From: Algibacter miyuki
GTDB lineage: Bacteria; Bacteroidota; Bacteroidia; Flavobacteriales; Flavobacteriaceae
DNA: 35,113 nucleotides
Direction: 5' to 3' (one strand)
NCBI RefSeq assembly: GCF_042427745.1
Contig: NZ_JBHMFA010000003.1
The first letter of the stretch is position 1. Every line of letters starts with the position of its first letter. Below the pieces are notes generated by a model that saw only the letters and a program-made list of their open reading frames with translations, was not told where the DNA came from and ran no database searches. The translations under genes and the position numbers were made by a program. Below are positions 1 to 6,573 of the stretch, piece after piece.

Positions 1-117
1 AACGACGGAAACGTATCAGAAGATTTTACAGATTTCACAGGCGGCGATATTGATGAAGTAGCAGATGGGGAAGAAACTAATTTGGCATATTTCACAGGTG
101 GCGATATCGACGAATAA
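1..117 (+). CDS. Acidic mini-lipoprotein, copy 1 (5' end outside window)
   Basis: The frame is open from base 1 to a TAA at 115-117 and encodes the last 38 residues of the 63-residue peptide seen complete in copy 3. The encoded residues are identical to residues 26-63 of copy 3, although the DNA differs at several third positions (for example a TTG leucine codon instead of TTA). The segment carries both FTGGDIDE motifs. The signal peptide and lipid-attachment cysteine lie before the window. A 58-base spacer separates it from copy 2. I recognise no named family. Function is unknown; see copy 3. Confidence 0.75.
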   Translation, partial: NDGNVSEDFTDFTGGDIDEVADGEETNLAYFTGGDIDE

Positions 118-175
118 ATTACAATCCATAATAGCACACTTAAATAATAAAAAATTCACCTAAAAACACACAAAA

Positions 176-348
176 ATGAAAACATTAAAAATCACATTCG
201 TATTAGCATTATTAGTAGTAGGATTTACATCATGTACCGAGCAAGATTTAAATGATGGAAACGTATCAGAAGATTTTACAGATTTCACAGGCGGCGATAT
301 TGATGAAGTAGCAGATGGGGAAGAAACTAATTTAGCATATTTCACAGG
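176..348 (+). pseudogene. Acidic mini-lipoprotein, copy 2 (interrupted by an N, probably an assembly gap)
   Basis: The gene starts at the ATG at 176 with a lipoprotein signal peptide (MKTLKITFVLALLVVGFTSC) and matches copy 3 up to the second FTG motif. At 349 there is a single N, and the next bases are the leader that normally precedes the start of a copy. The missing part is the last few codons, the stop and most of a spacer, at least about 56 bases. This looks like a contig join inside a tandem repeat and not a natural truncation, so the gene is probably intact in the cell. It differs from copy 3 by one residue (Ala11 instead of Val, inside the signal peptide); the other differences are silent. 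Confidence 0.7.
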
Positions 349-369
349 NTCACCTAAAAACACACAAAA

Positions 370-561
370 ATGAAAACATTAAAAATCACATTCGTATTAG
401 TATTATTAGTAGTAGGATTTACTTCATGTACTGAACAAGATTTAAACGACGGAAACGTATCAGAAGATTTTACAGATTTCACTGGCGGCGATATTGATGA
501 AGTAGCAGATGGCGAAGAAACTAATTTAGCATATTTCACAGGCGGCGATATTGACGAATAA
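370..561 (+). CDS. Acidic mini-lipoprotein, copy 3 (complete, 63 aa)
   Basis: The only complete copy in view. Residues 1-19 are a hydrophobic signal peptide ending FTS before Cys20, which fits lipoprotein (signal peptidase II) processing in Bacteroidota. The 44-residue mature part has about 15 Asp or Glu and no Lys or Arg. It contains two copies of a [D/Y]FTGGDIDE motif, one central and one at the very C-terminus. Acidic residues close behind the lipidated cysteine resemble surface-export signals of Bacteroidota lipoproteins, so surface display is possible. It is the last copy: the sequence after its stop differs from the spacer after copy 1. The TPR histidine kinase begins 66 bases downstream on the same strand. 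No family is recognised. A structural, signalling or modified-peptide role is inference. Confidence 0.8.
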   Translation: MKTLKITFVLVLLVVGFTSCTEQDLNDGNVSEDFTDFTGGDIDEVADGEETNLAYFTGGDIDE

Positions 562-572
562 ATGCGATAAAG

Positions 573-604
573 TTTAATATGATAGAAAAATAATAATACA
601 TTTG
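573..604 (+). promoter_or_regulatory. Possible promoter for the kinase/regulator pair
   Basis: TACATTTG at 597-604 matches the Bacteroidota -7 consensus TAnnTTTG exactly. The upstream element is weak (TTTA at 573-576, spacing 20). It lies 24 bases before the TTG start of the kinase gene, so the kinase pair could be transcribed separately from the lipoprotein array. Confidence 0.45.
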
Positions 605-627
605 AAGGAATCTCAAATACATTACGG

Positions 628-2460
628 TTGCGGTTAAGCATATTCATATTAATATTTTTTTGTAATTTATCTTTTGCTCAAAGTAATAGAGGAGTGTTAA
701 AGGAAATAGATTCATTAAAAAGAACTATTTTCAATTTAAAAACGCAAGACTCATCTTTAATTGCCGATACAGATTATCGTATTGGATCTTTATTCCGAAA
801 GGAAACCGCTTATACAGATAGCGCCTATTTTTATTATCATAAGGCCGAAAAAATTTATAGAAATATAGGAAACGACTATAAATTGGCACTTACTATTTAT
901 GGTATTTCTGTAATTTTAAAAAACGAAAAAGACTTCATAGGTAGCGAAGTTGCAAGTTTTGAGGCGATTAGTTTATTGGAGCCGCTCTACGAGACGGAAT
1001 CGGTAATGGTTACTAAATCGTATATTTATAACAATTTAGGAATTGTTTTTAAAGAGTTAGAGCAATTCGAAGAATCTATTGAGTATCATAAAAAAGCACT
1101 TGAACTAAAAAGTGTTTTGAAAGTTCAGGCTAGTATTGATGCATCTAAAAATAATCTAGCGAACACTTATAAAAAAAATCAACAATATAATTTAGCCTTA
1201 AGCTATTATAGTGAAATTTTAGCTAATAAAAATTTAAAAAATGAGCGTCCTCTTGTCTATGCGCTGGTTTTAGATAATTATGCTCACACATTATACCTTT
1301 CAAATAATCTTGAAAAATTACCAGGATTATATCATAAAGCTTTAAAAGTATCCGATAGTTTAGCTAAAGATGGCTATAATTCAATTATTATAAATCGGCA
1401 TTTAGCAGAGTATTATCATGATAATAACAGAAACTTAGATTCATCAAGATATTATGCATATCGCACTAAGGATATTGCACAAAAATATTATACCGACGAT
1501 TTATTAAAATCCTACCTTCTACTTTCCGAAATCGTGGAAGATAGTCTCGCTATAGAATATTATAATTCTTACATCAAACTCAGCGATAGTTTATATAAAA
1601 ATGAACGTAATATTCGAAATAAATTCGCTAGAATTCGTTTTGAAACCAGCCAAAAAGAACAAGAAAATATACAACTTACCAAGGAGCGTATGTGGTTGTT
1701 TATTATTTCTGTAGTTATTGTTATAGCCTCTATTTTGCTATATCTTGTAATAACTCAGAGAAATAACAATGTTGAACTGCGTTTTATGCAAACACAACAA
1801 GAAACTAACGAAGAAATTTATAACCTGATGCTTTCGCAGAATGAAAGTATTGAAGAAGCGCGTACGCTAGAAAAGAAACGTATTTCAGAAGAACTACACG
1901 ATGGTGTTTTAGGACGATTGTTTGGTACCCGTTTAAGTTTAGATAGCTTAAATATGAACAATAGTGAGGAAGCTATAAAATCGAGAGGATCTTATATAAA
2001 CGAATTAAAAATTATTGAAGATGAAATTCGTAAAGTATCACACGAGTTAAATACCGATTTTGTTTCTGGTTCAGGTTATATCGATATTATTAAAACCCTA
2101 GTAGAAACGCAAACTCAAGTTTACGAATATGAAGCGCATTTAGAATATGATGAAGGCATAAGTTGGGATGATGTTAATAATAAGAAGAAGATTCACATTT
2201 ATAGAATTATACAAGAAACATTACATAATATTTACAAACATGCGGGTGCAACTCAAGTAAATATTAGTTTAAAATCAAAAAATAATGTAATTTGCTTGAC
2301 AATAAATGATAATGGATCTGGATACGATGTCGACAAAGCAAAAGCAGGAATTGGTTTAAAGAATATGAATTCAAGAATTAAAGATATTAACGGTACTCTA
2401 GAGATATCATCAATAAGAATGCAAGGTACCACCGTTATAATAGAAGTTCCAATCCTCTAA
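628..2460 (+). CDS. TPR-containing sensor histidine kinase (HisKA_3 type)
   Basis: This membrane sensor kinase of 610 residues should autophosphorylate and pass phosphate to the regulator encoded next. The chosen start is TTG at 628, because it gives a proper signal peptide (MRLSIFILIFFCNLSFAQ); there is no ATG nearby and an in-frame stop lies at 583-585. Residues about 30-330 are helical TPR-type repeats, predicted periplasmic. One membrane helix starts near residue 355 and is followed by a coiled coil. The HisKA_3 motif ELHDG puts the phospho-histidine at His424. The HATPase domain shows Asn534 in the N-box (TLHNIYKH) and the G1 motif DNGSG at 561-565. This architecture is common in Bacteroidota, but the ligand is unknown. 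The mini-lipoprotein array just upstream is a candidate input (inference). Confidence 0.9.
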   Translation: MRLSIFILIFFCNLSFAQSNRGVLKEIDSLKRTIFNLKTQDSSLIADTDYRIGSLFRKETAYTDSAYFYYHKAEKIYRNIGNDYKLALTIYGISVILKNEKDFIGSEVASFEAISLLEPLYETESVMVTKSYIYNNLGIVFKELEQFEESIEYHKKALELKSVLKVQASIDASKNNLANTYKKNQQYNLALSYYSEILANKNLKNERPLVYALVLDNYAHTLYLSNNLEKLPGLYHKALKVSDSLAKDGYNSIIINRHLAEYYHDNNRNLDSSRYYAYRTKDIAQKYYTDDLLKSYLLLSEIVEDSLAIEYYNSYIKLSDSLYKNERNIRNKFARIRFETSQKEQENIQLTKERMWLFIISVVIVIASILLYLVITQRNNNVELRFMQTQQETNEEIYNLMLSQNESIEEARTLEKKRISEELHDGVLGRLFGTRLSLDSLNMNNSEEAIKSRGSYINELKIIEDEIRKVSHELNTDFVSGSGYIDIIKTLVETQTQVYEYEAHLEYDEGISWDDVNNKKKIHIYRIIQETLHNIYKHAGATQVNISLKSKNNVICLTINDNGSGYDVDKAKAGIGLKNMNSRIKDINGTLEISSIRMQGTTVIIEVPIL

Positions 2461-2469
2461 TTAAACAAC

Positions 2470-3144
2470 ATGATTGAAAAATTAAAAATATTAATGATTG
2501 ATGATCACCCTATGATTATTGAAGGGTATCAGAATACATTGCTTTTTTCTAAAAAAGACAATCAAGAGTTAAATATAGATATTGCAAATAACTGCGATCA
2601 AGCCATTGCGTATATGAACAAGGCTGTAGAGAGCCAATTATTATATGATGTACTCTTTGTCGATATCAGTTTACCGCCATCAACCGATGGTTCTATGAGT
2701 TCGGGGGAAGATTTAGCGGAATACGCTAGAGAGGTTTTGCCAACGGCTAAAATTATCATTCTAACCATGTTTAATGAGTCTTTCAGAATTCATAATATTA
2801 TAAAAACCATAGACCCAGAAGGGTTTTTAATTAAAAGTGATCTTACATCAAGCGAGTTAGCGAGTGCTTTTCAAGCCGTACTTAATAATCCACCATTTTA
2901 TAGTGGTACGGTAAATAACCATATTCGTAAATCTATAGTTAGCGATATTGTTATTGATGATAAAAACCGAAAAATACTTCATTTGTTGTCTCAAGGTGTG
3001 AAAACTAAGAATTTAGCAGCCCATTTAGATATTTCATTAAGTGCGGTAGAAAAAAGAAAAAGACAGCTAAGAGACATCTTTGATGTTCAAGACGGACAAG
3101 ACGAAACTTTACTAAATGAGGCCCGAAAAAAGGGTTTTGTGTAG
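2470..3144 (+). CDS. LuxR/NarL-type response regulator
   Basis: 224 residues, nine bases after the kinase stop, so the two are almost certainly one operon and a cognate pair. The receiver domain (about 1-135) has the acidic pair Asp11/Asp12 and the phospho-acceptor Asp65 in LFVDISLP. A region rich in Ser and Pro follows the acceptor. The C-terminal helix-turn-helix (about 165-210, with the SLSAVEKRKRQLRDIF recognition segment) is of the LuxR/NarL class. It should bind DNA as a phosphorylated dimer. A 21-bp dyad lies about 100 bases after its stop, upstream of a candidate small RNA, and is one possible target (inference). Confidence 0.9.
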   Translation: MIEKLKILMIDDHPMIIEGYQNTLLFSKKDNQELNIDIANNCDQAIAYMNKAVESQLLYDVLFVDISLPPSTDGSMSSGEDLAEYAREVLPTAKIIILTMFNESFRIHNIIKTIDPEGFLIKSDLTSSELASAFQAVLNNPPFYSGTVNNHIRKSIVSDIVIDDKNRKILHLLSQGVKTKNLAAHLDISLSAVEKRKRQLRDIFDVQDGQDETLLNEARKKGFV

Positions 3145-3241
3145 TTTTTTTACTGTTTTATCGACAAACCGTAGCAAAATGTAATGTTTTTCATTTTTTT
3201 TACACGCTCGAAACTAAGGCTATTATTGAATAGTATAGATT

Positions 3242-3262
3242 ACCCGTAAATAACGTACGGGT
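3242..3262. promoter_or_regulatory. 21-bp inverted repeat, possible regulator site or weak terminator
   Basis: ACCCGTA (3242-3248) and TACGGGT (3256-3262) are perfect inverted 7-mers separated by 7 bases. The dyad sits 31-51 bases upstream of a TAnnTTTG box at 3293-3300, the usual place for an activator site. It is followed by only three T residues, so it is a weak terminator at best. Confidence 0.4.
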
Positions 3263-3292
3263 TTCCCGCAGTTCAAAAAGGAAAGTAAATAT

Positions 3293-3300
3293 TATCTTTG
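3293..3300 (+). promoter_or_regulatory. -7 promoter box of a possible small RNA
   Basis: TATCTTTG matches TAnnTTTG exactly. No good TTTG element is seen about 18 bases upstream, so an activator may be needed. No reading frame starts behind it on this strand before the terminator-like hairpin. Confidence 0.4.
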
Positions 3301-3303
3301 ATG

Positions 3304-3402
3304 TATCAACACTTCGAAAATTAATTAATCCCTCAATTTTTTTTGTTGATAATAGCAATTTACATAGACCCTGTGGAGGTGAGAGACCCACAGGGTTTCT
3401 TC
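3304..3402 (+). ncRNA. Candidate small RNA, about 95-100 nt
   Basis: Between the response regulator and the convergent DUF456 gene there is a -7 box at 3293-3300, then a possible start near 3305. A first hairpin pairs TATCAAC (3304-3310) with GTTGATA (3345-3351). A strong second hairpin pairs ACCCTGTGG (3368-3376) with CCACAGGGT (3388-3396) and is followed by TTTCTTC. The T-rich side lies on the plus strand, so this hairpin ends plus-strand transcripts and does not serve the DUF456 gene. There is no open frame of note. I match it to no known RNA family. It could also be only the 3' end of the regulator operon. Confidence 0.4.
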
Positions 3403-3413
3403 ATTTTGTAACT

Positions 3414-3917
3414 TTAGGAAACAAAAATTGTAGAACCATAATCTATAAGTATCCCAATAAACAGGCCTAAATAAATAATAGCCACAACAAATTTTATAAA
3501 TGTTGAGGTTAGAAATCCAATAAAAGATCCAAAAGCCGCTTTTGAAGCTGTTTTAATATCATTCTTATTAATAAGTTCTCCATTTAAGGCGCCTAGAAAT
3601 GGTCCAATAATGATGCCTCCTGGTATAGGAGCAAACAATCCCACAATAAGTCCTATAGTAGTGCCAATAACACCATAGCGAGTGCCTCCAAAGCGTTTGG
3701 TGCCTATCACCGGAATAATATAATCGAGTATCCAAATAGCTGTAGCGATAAGTAGTGTAATAATCAGGAACGTTTTGTTCATAGGGATAGCATCGGTAAA
3801 ATGAGCGATTAAAAGCCCGAGCCAGCTCGTTAATGGGCCGGGTAAAACGGGTAGAAAGCTTCCCATAATACCAAGTAGCATAAAAAGGGTAGCAATAATA
3901 ATTAAGATAATATCCAT
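3414..3917 (-). CDS. DUF456 family membrane protein
   Basis: A small, very hydrophobic protein of about 167 residues. The frame is open from an upstream ATG at 3950, but the ATG at 3917 (MDIILIIIATLFML) fits the family's usual N-terminus and removes an odd polar leader, so it is preferred. Several membrane helices are visible, with the glycine-rich stretches LPVLPGPLTSWLGLLIAHF and GLFAPIPGGIIIGPFLGAL that mark DUF456. Function in the family is unknown. It is divergent from the BlaI-type gene; the intervening 136 bases hold three repressor dyads, so it might share that control. Confidence 0.8.
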   Translation of the reverse strand: MDIILIIIATLFMLLGIMGSFLPVLPGPLTSWLGLLIAHFTDAIPMNKTFLIITLLIATAIWILDYIIPVIGTKRFGGTRYGVIGTTIGLIVGLFAPIPGGIIIGPFLGALNGELINKNDIKTASKAAFGSFIGFLTSTFIKFVVAIIYLGLFIGILIDYGSTIFVS

Positions 3918-3974
3918 AAAAATAATACAGTGTTTTATTATTAGACGCATATTTAGGCTTAATGTTACATTTGT

Positions 3975-4034
3975 AACTAAAAAGTTAGTTTGAACTAAAT
4001 AATTAGTTATATTTGTTGAACTAAGTTTTTAGTT
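3975..4034. promoter_or_regulatory. Three BlaI-type operator dyads over the blaI-like promoter
   Basis: Three perfect dyads AACTAA-N4-TTAGTT lie at 3975-3990, 3993-4008 and 4019-4034. Their centres are 18 and 26 bases apart. A TATATTTG -7 box (4008-4015) and a TTTG (3989-3992) frame the second dyad, and the third covers the expected start of transcription. Binding there would block the BlaI/M56 promoter. BlaI/MecI repressors are known to autoregulate through short dyads; that this repressor binds these ones is inference from position. Confidence 0.75.
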
Positions 4035-4053
4035 GAATGAATAATAATCTAAA

Positions 4054-4419
4054 ATGAAGCAACTTACTAAAGCAGAAGAAGATATTATGCAAATACTTTG
4101 GCAACTCCAAAAAGCCAATGTAAAAGCTATTATAAAGCAATTTCCCGAGCCAAAACCGGCTTATAACACCGTATCAACCATTGTGCGTATTTTAGAGAGT
4201 AAAGGTTTTGTAGGCTATGAAAAAGAAGGAAAGGGGCATCTGTATTTTCCGTTAATGCAACAGCAGGAATACAGTAATCAATCTATAAATAAATTGGTCG
4301 ATAATTATTTTCAAGGTTCATTTAAAAGTATGGTGTCGTTTTTCGTGAAAAAAAATGATATTAGTATTAATGAGCTAGAATCGGTTTTAAAAGAAATTAA
4401 CAAAAACGAAACCAAATGA
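4054..4419 (+). CDS. BlaI/MecI family transcriptional repressor
   Basis: 121 residues, the usual family length. The N-terminal winged helix (LTKAEEDIMQILWQL, then PAYNTVSTIVRILESKGFV) is the typical BlaI/MecI/Penicillinase_R domain. The C-terminal part is the dimerisation region, normally cleaved when the partner protease is activated. The start ATG at 4054 lies just after the third operator dyad. The stop overlaps the next gene by four bases (ATGA), so the two are translationally coupled. In Bacteroidota such pairs often control genes other than beta-lactamase; no beta-lactamase gene is seen nearby. Confidence 0.9.
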   Translation: MKQLTKAEEDIMQILWQLQKANVKAIIKQFPEPKPAYNTVSTIVRILESKGFVGYEKEGKGHLYFPLMQQQEYSNQSINKLVDNYFQGSFKSMVSFFVKKNDISINELESVLKEINKNETK

Positions 4420-5711
4420 TACATTATATAATTCAAACGGTAGCCTTTCAGGTGTTCTTTTTATTGGTGTATGATGTGTTTTTAAAAAAAGAAACCTTTT
4501 TTAATTGGAACAGATTTTATCTTATTACTACAGCTGTGTTGTCGTTAATACTTCCTTTTATTCAGATTGAAAGTTTTAGCGACATAGTACCTCAAAATTA
4601 TATTATTGCATTGCCTGAAGTTGTTTTAGGTCAGGGACAGAGCAATGTGCTAACTCAAGACGCAAGCCAGACATTTTTATCAAATAGTTTGTCGTTTTTA
4701 GAAATTGCTTTTTACTTAGGCGTTGGTGTTTCTGCCATTTTGTTTGTGTCTAAGCTAAGTAAAGTGGCTAAGCTAATTCGAGTAAATCCTAAAGAATTTC
4801 GGAAACATTTAGTTTTAGTAAATCTTTTAAATAGTAGCGCATCATTTTCGTTTTTTAAATACGTGTTCTTAGGTGAAAATATAGCAAATTCAGAAAAGGA
4901 AACCATTTTGAAACACGAGTTAATACATGTGAAACATAAGCATAGTGCTGATTTAGTGGGGTTCGAAATATTGCGTATTTTATTTTGGTTCAATCCGCTA
5001 ATCTATATGTATCAAAATAGAATTACCGAAGTACACGAATTTATAGCCGATGCTGAAGTTGTAAAAAACGAAAATAAAAGCGCCTATTATCAAAACTTAT
5101 TAGCACAGGTTTTCGATACTCAAAAAATATCATTCATCAATCCATTTTTTAAACAATCATTAATCAAAAAACGAATCATTATGTTACAAAAATCAAAGTC
5201 AAAACAAACCCAGTTATTTAAGTATGCGCTAATAATACCCTTAGTTTTAGGAATGTTAGTTTATACTTCATGTAAAACTAAAAAGCACGTTACTGAAGCA
5301 CATTCAGATACTGAAAAAAAAGAGAATATTATAGTTAGAGAAGATCAAGTGGACGAAGATATAGCGGTTCCTTTTGGTGTAGTAGAGCACGTTCCTGTAT
5401 TTCCAGGTTGTGAAGAGTTAGAAACCAAAGCGGAACGTAAAGCATGTTTCTCTAAAAGCGTAACGACGCATGTGGCTAAAAATTTCAACACCAAAATAGC
5501 TGATAGTTTAGGCTTAAAAGGACAGCAGCGTATTAATGTTATATTTAAAATAAATAAAAAAGGCGAAATAGAGGACGTCCGTTCTAGATCACCACAGCCA
5601 GAACTAGCAGCCGAGGCCATTCGTGTTATTAATACACTGCCTAAAATGACTCCGGGTATGCAAAAAAATAAATTAGTTACTGTACCATATTCATTGCCCA
5701 TTGTATTTTAA
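4416..5711 (+). CDS. M56 family (BlaR1-like) membrane metallopeptidase with C-terminal TonB-like domain
   Basis: 431 residues. Membrane helices fill about residues 1-50 and 95-120. The zinc site HELIH is at 167-171, with the third ligand probably Glu208 in HEFIAD. A last membrane helix spans about 268-285. In place of the penicillin-binding sensor of classical BlaR1, the C-terminus (about 325-431) is a TonB_C-like domain that begins VFPGC and has Cys332 and Cys344. Family knowledge says M56 proteases cleave or trigger cleavage of the cognate BlaI. What this sensor detects is unknown. It overlaps the repressor gene by four bases and ends before a strong terminator. Confidence 0.88.
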   Translation: MIHYIIQTVAFQVFFLLVYDVFLKKETFFNWNRFYLITTAVLSLILPFIQIESFSDIVPQNYIIALPEVVLGQGQSNVLTQDASQTFLSNSLSFLEIAFYLGVGVSAILFVSKLSKVAKLIRVNPKEFRKHLVLVNLLNSSASFSFFKYVFLGENIANSEKETILKHELIHVKHKHSADLVGFEILRILFWFNPLIYMYQNRITEVHEFIADAEVVKNENKSAYYQNLLAQVFDTQKISFINPFFKQSLIKKRIIMLQKSKSKQTQLFKYALIIPLVLGMLVYTSCKTKKHVTEAHSDTEKKENIIVREDQVDEDIAVPFGVVEHVPVFPGCEELETKAERKACFSKSVTTHVAKNFNTKIADSLGLKGQQRINVIFKINKKGEIEDVRSRSPQPELAAEAIRVINTLPKMTPGMQKNKLVTVPYSLPIVF

Positions 5712-5749
5712 GTATCAGACTAAAAAGTGAAATGTATTTTTAATTATGA

Positions 5750-5777
5750 AAACCGAAGTTAATGCTTCGGTTTTTTT
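5750..5777 (+). terminator. Rho-independent terminator of the BlaI/M56 operon
   Basis: AAACCGAAG (5750-5758) pairs with CTTCGGTTT (5765-5773) around a six-base loop, followed by more T residues. It lies 38 bases after the M56 stop. Confidence 0.85.
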
Positions 5778-5886
5778 ATGCTTTATTTTGAAAAGTATTG
5801 AAAATCAACTTTATTAAACGCCTTATTTTGAACAAAGCGGGATTAAAAACCAAAAAAATTGTATTTTTCGGCTTTAGTTTTAATTT

Positions 5887-6363
5887 ATGAAACAAATTTG
5901 TGTTTTTCTATCTGTTTTAATGCTCTGTTCTTGCGAGTATTTTAATGTAAAAAAAACATCAACAGAAGCCATTTTAAAGGAAGAGTTACAAACGTTTAAT
6001 TGGAGTGATGTTGATGCATATCCTAGTTTTTCGGTTTGTGATTCGGTACAGTCTAAGGCGGATCTTAAAACATGTTTTCAAGGGGTTTTAACGTTACATA
6101 TTTGGGAGTTTTTGAAAGACGAAAGAATTGTGGTTACTCAAGATATTCAAGACACAATGCTTTTAAGTATGCAGGTTTCGGAAACTGGGGAGCTGAAATT
6201 GTTACAAGTTAAAATAGATTCTGTAACGCGTCACGAAATTCCAGAATTAGACAGCTTGCTTTATCATAGTTTAGAAGGCTTACCTGAAATTTTTCCTGCA
6301 ACTAAACGTGGGCAACAAGTGAAAACCACTTTCGAATTACCCATCATCATTAATATGAAATAA
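5887..6363 (+). CDS. Lipoprotein related to the M56 protein's C-terminal domain
   Basis: 158 residues with a short signal peptide and a probable lipid cysteine at Cys16 (LCSC). The rest aligns with the C-terminal domain of the upstream M56 protein: a P-x-F/S-x-x-C segment (Cys51), then KADLKTCF (Cys63) against KAERKACF. The two cysteines are 12 residues apart in both proteins, and both end in a strand containing LPI. It therefore looks like a TonB_C-like domain moved onto a lipid anchor. A terminator separates the two genes, so it is probably transcribed on its own. It could modulate or compete with the M56 sensor domain (inference). Confidence 0.65.
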   Translation: MKQICVFLSVLMLCSCEYFNVKKTSTEAILKEELQTFNWSDVDAYPSFSVCDSVQSKADLKTCFQGVLTLHIWEFLKDERIVVTQDIQDTMLLSMQVSETGELKLLQVKIDSVTRHEIPELDSLLYHSLEGLPEIFPATKRGQQVKTTFELPIIINMK

Positions 6364-6465
6364 GTTTATTTTTTTTCAAGTCATCTGGGCGTGAGAAGGT
6401 ATCACAAAGAGTAACTTATATTTTGAGAACTATAGATAAATTCACAAACAAAATTTAGCGGTTAA

Positions 6466-6562
6466 ACCTGCGTTAGGGATTGTAGCGTATAGCCCACAGC
6501 CCGACGCAGGAGGTGCGAGGACTTGAAGCGTAAAGCCCGACCCTTGGGTAACGCCCAAAATA
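6466..6562 (-). repeat. Dispersed intergenic element, copy A
   Basis: It shares two boxes with copy B at 29010-29168: a GCGTTAGGGATTG box at one end and an AAAGCCCGACCC...AACGCCCAAA box at the other. The middle is unrelated between the copies. Inside, CCTGCGT (6467-6473) pairs with ACGCAGG (6504-6510). Read on the minus strand it begins about 12 bases after the stop of the glycosyltransferase gene. Similar GC-rich elements recur between genes in flavobacterial genomes. Their role is not known to me. Confidence 0.65.
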
Positions 6563-6573
6563 GTATTCTAATC

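Larger units (their letters stand above)
1..561 (+). repeat. Tandem gene array, unit about 250 bp
   Basis: Three copies of a roughly 250-bp unit (192-bp gene plus 58-bp spacer) lie head to tail. The spacer before copies 2 and 3 ends in the same leader (TCACCTAAAAACACACAAAA) directly before the ATG. Each gene also holds an internal direct repeat encoding FTGGDIDE, so recombination could change both copy number and internal length. The N at 349 suggests the true number of units is not resolved. Confidence 0.8.

Noticed and set aside
1..561. Repeats considered as a CRISPR array
   Set aside because: The units are about 250 bp, coding and nearly identical throughout. There are no short repeats with unique spacers and no cas genes.
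160..647. Open frames antisense to the mini-lipoprotein genes
   Set aside because: They mirror the repeats on the other strand. The plus-strand frames have signal peptides and silent-site divergence, which shows those are the coding ones.
4054..5711. Calling the BlaI/M56 pair a beta-lactam resistance system
   Set aside because: There is no penicillin-binding sensor domain and no beta-lactamase gene nearby. Family membership alone does not support it.
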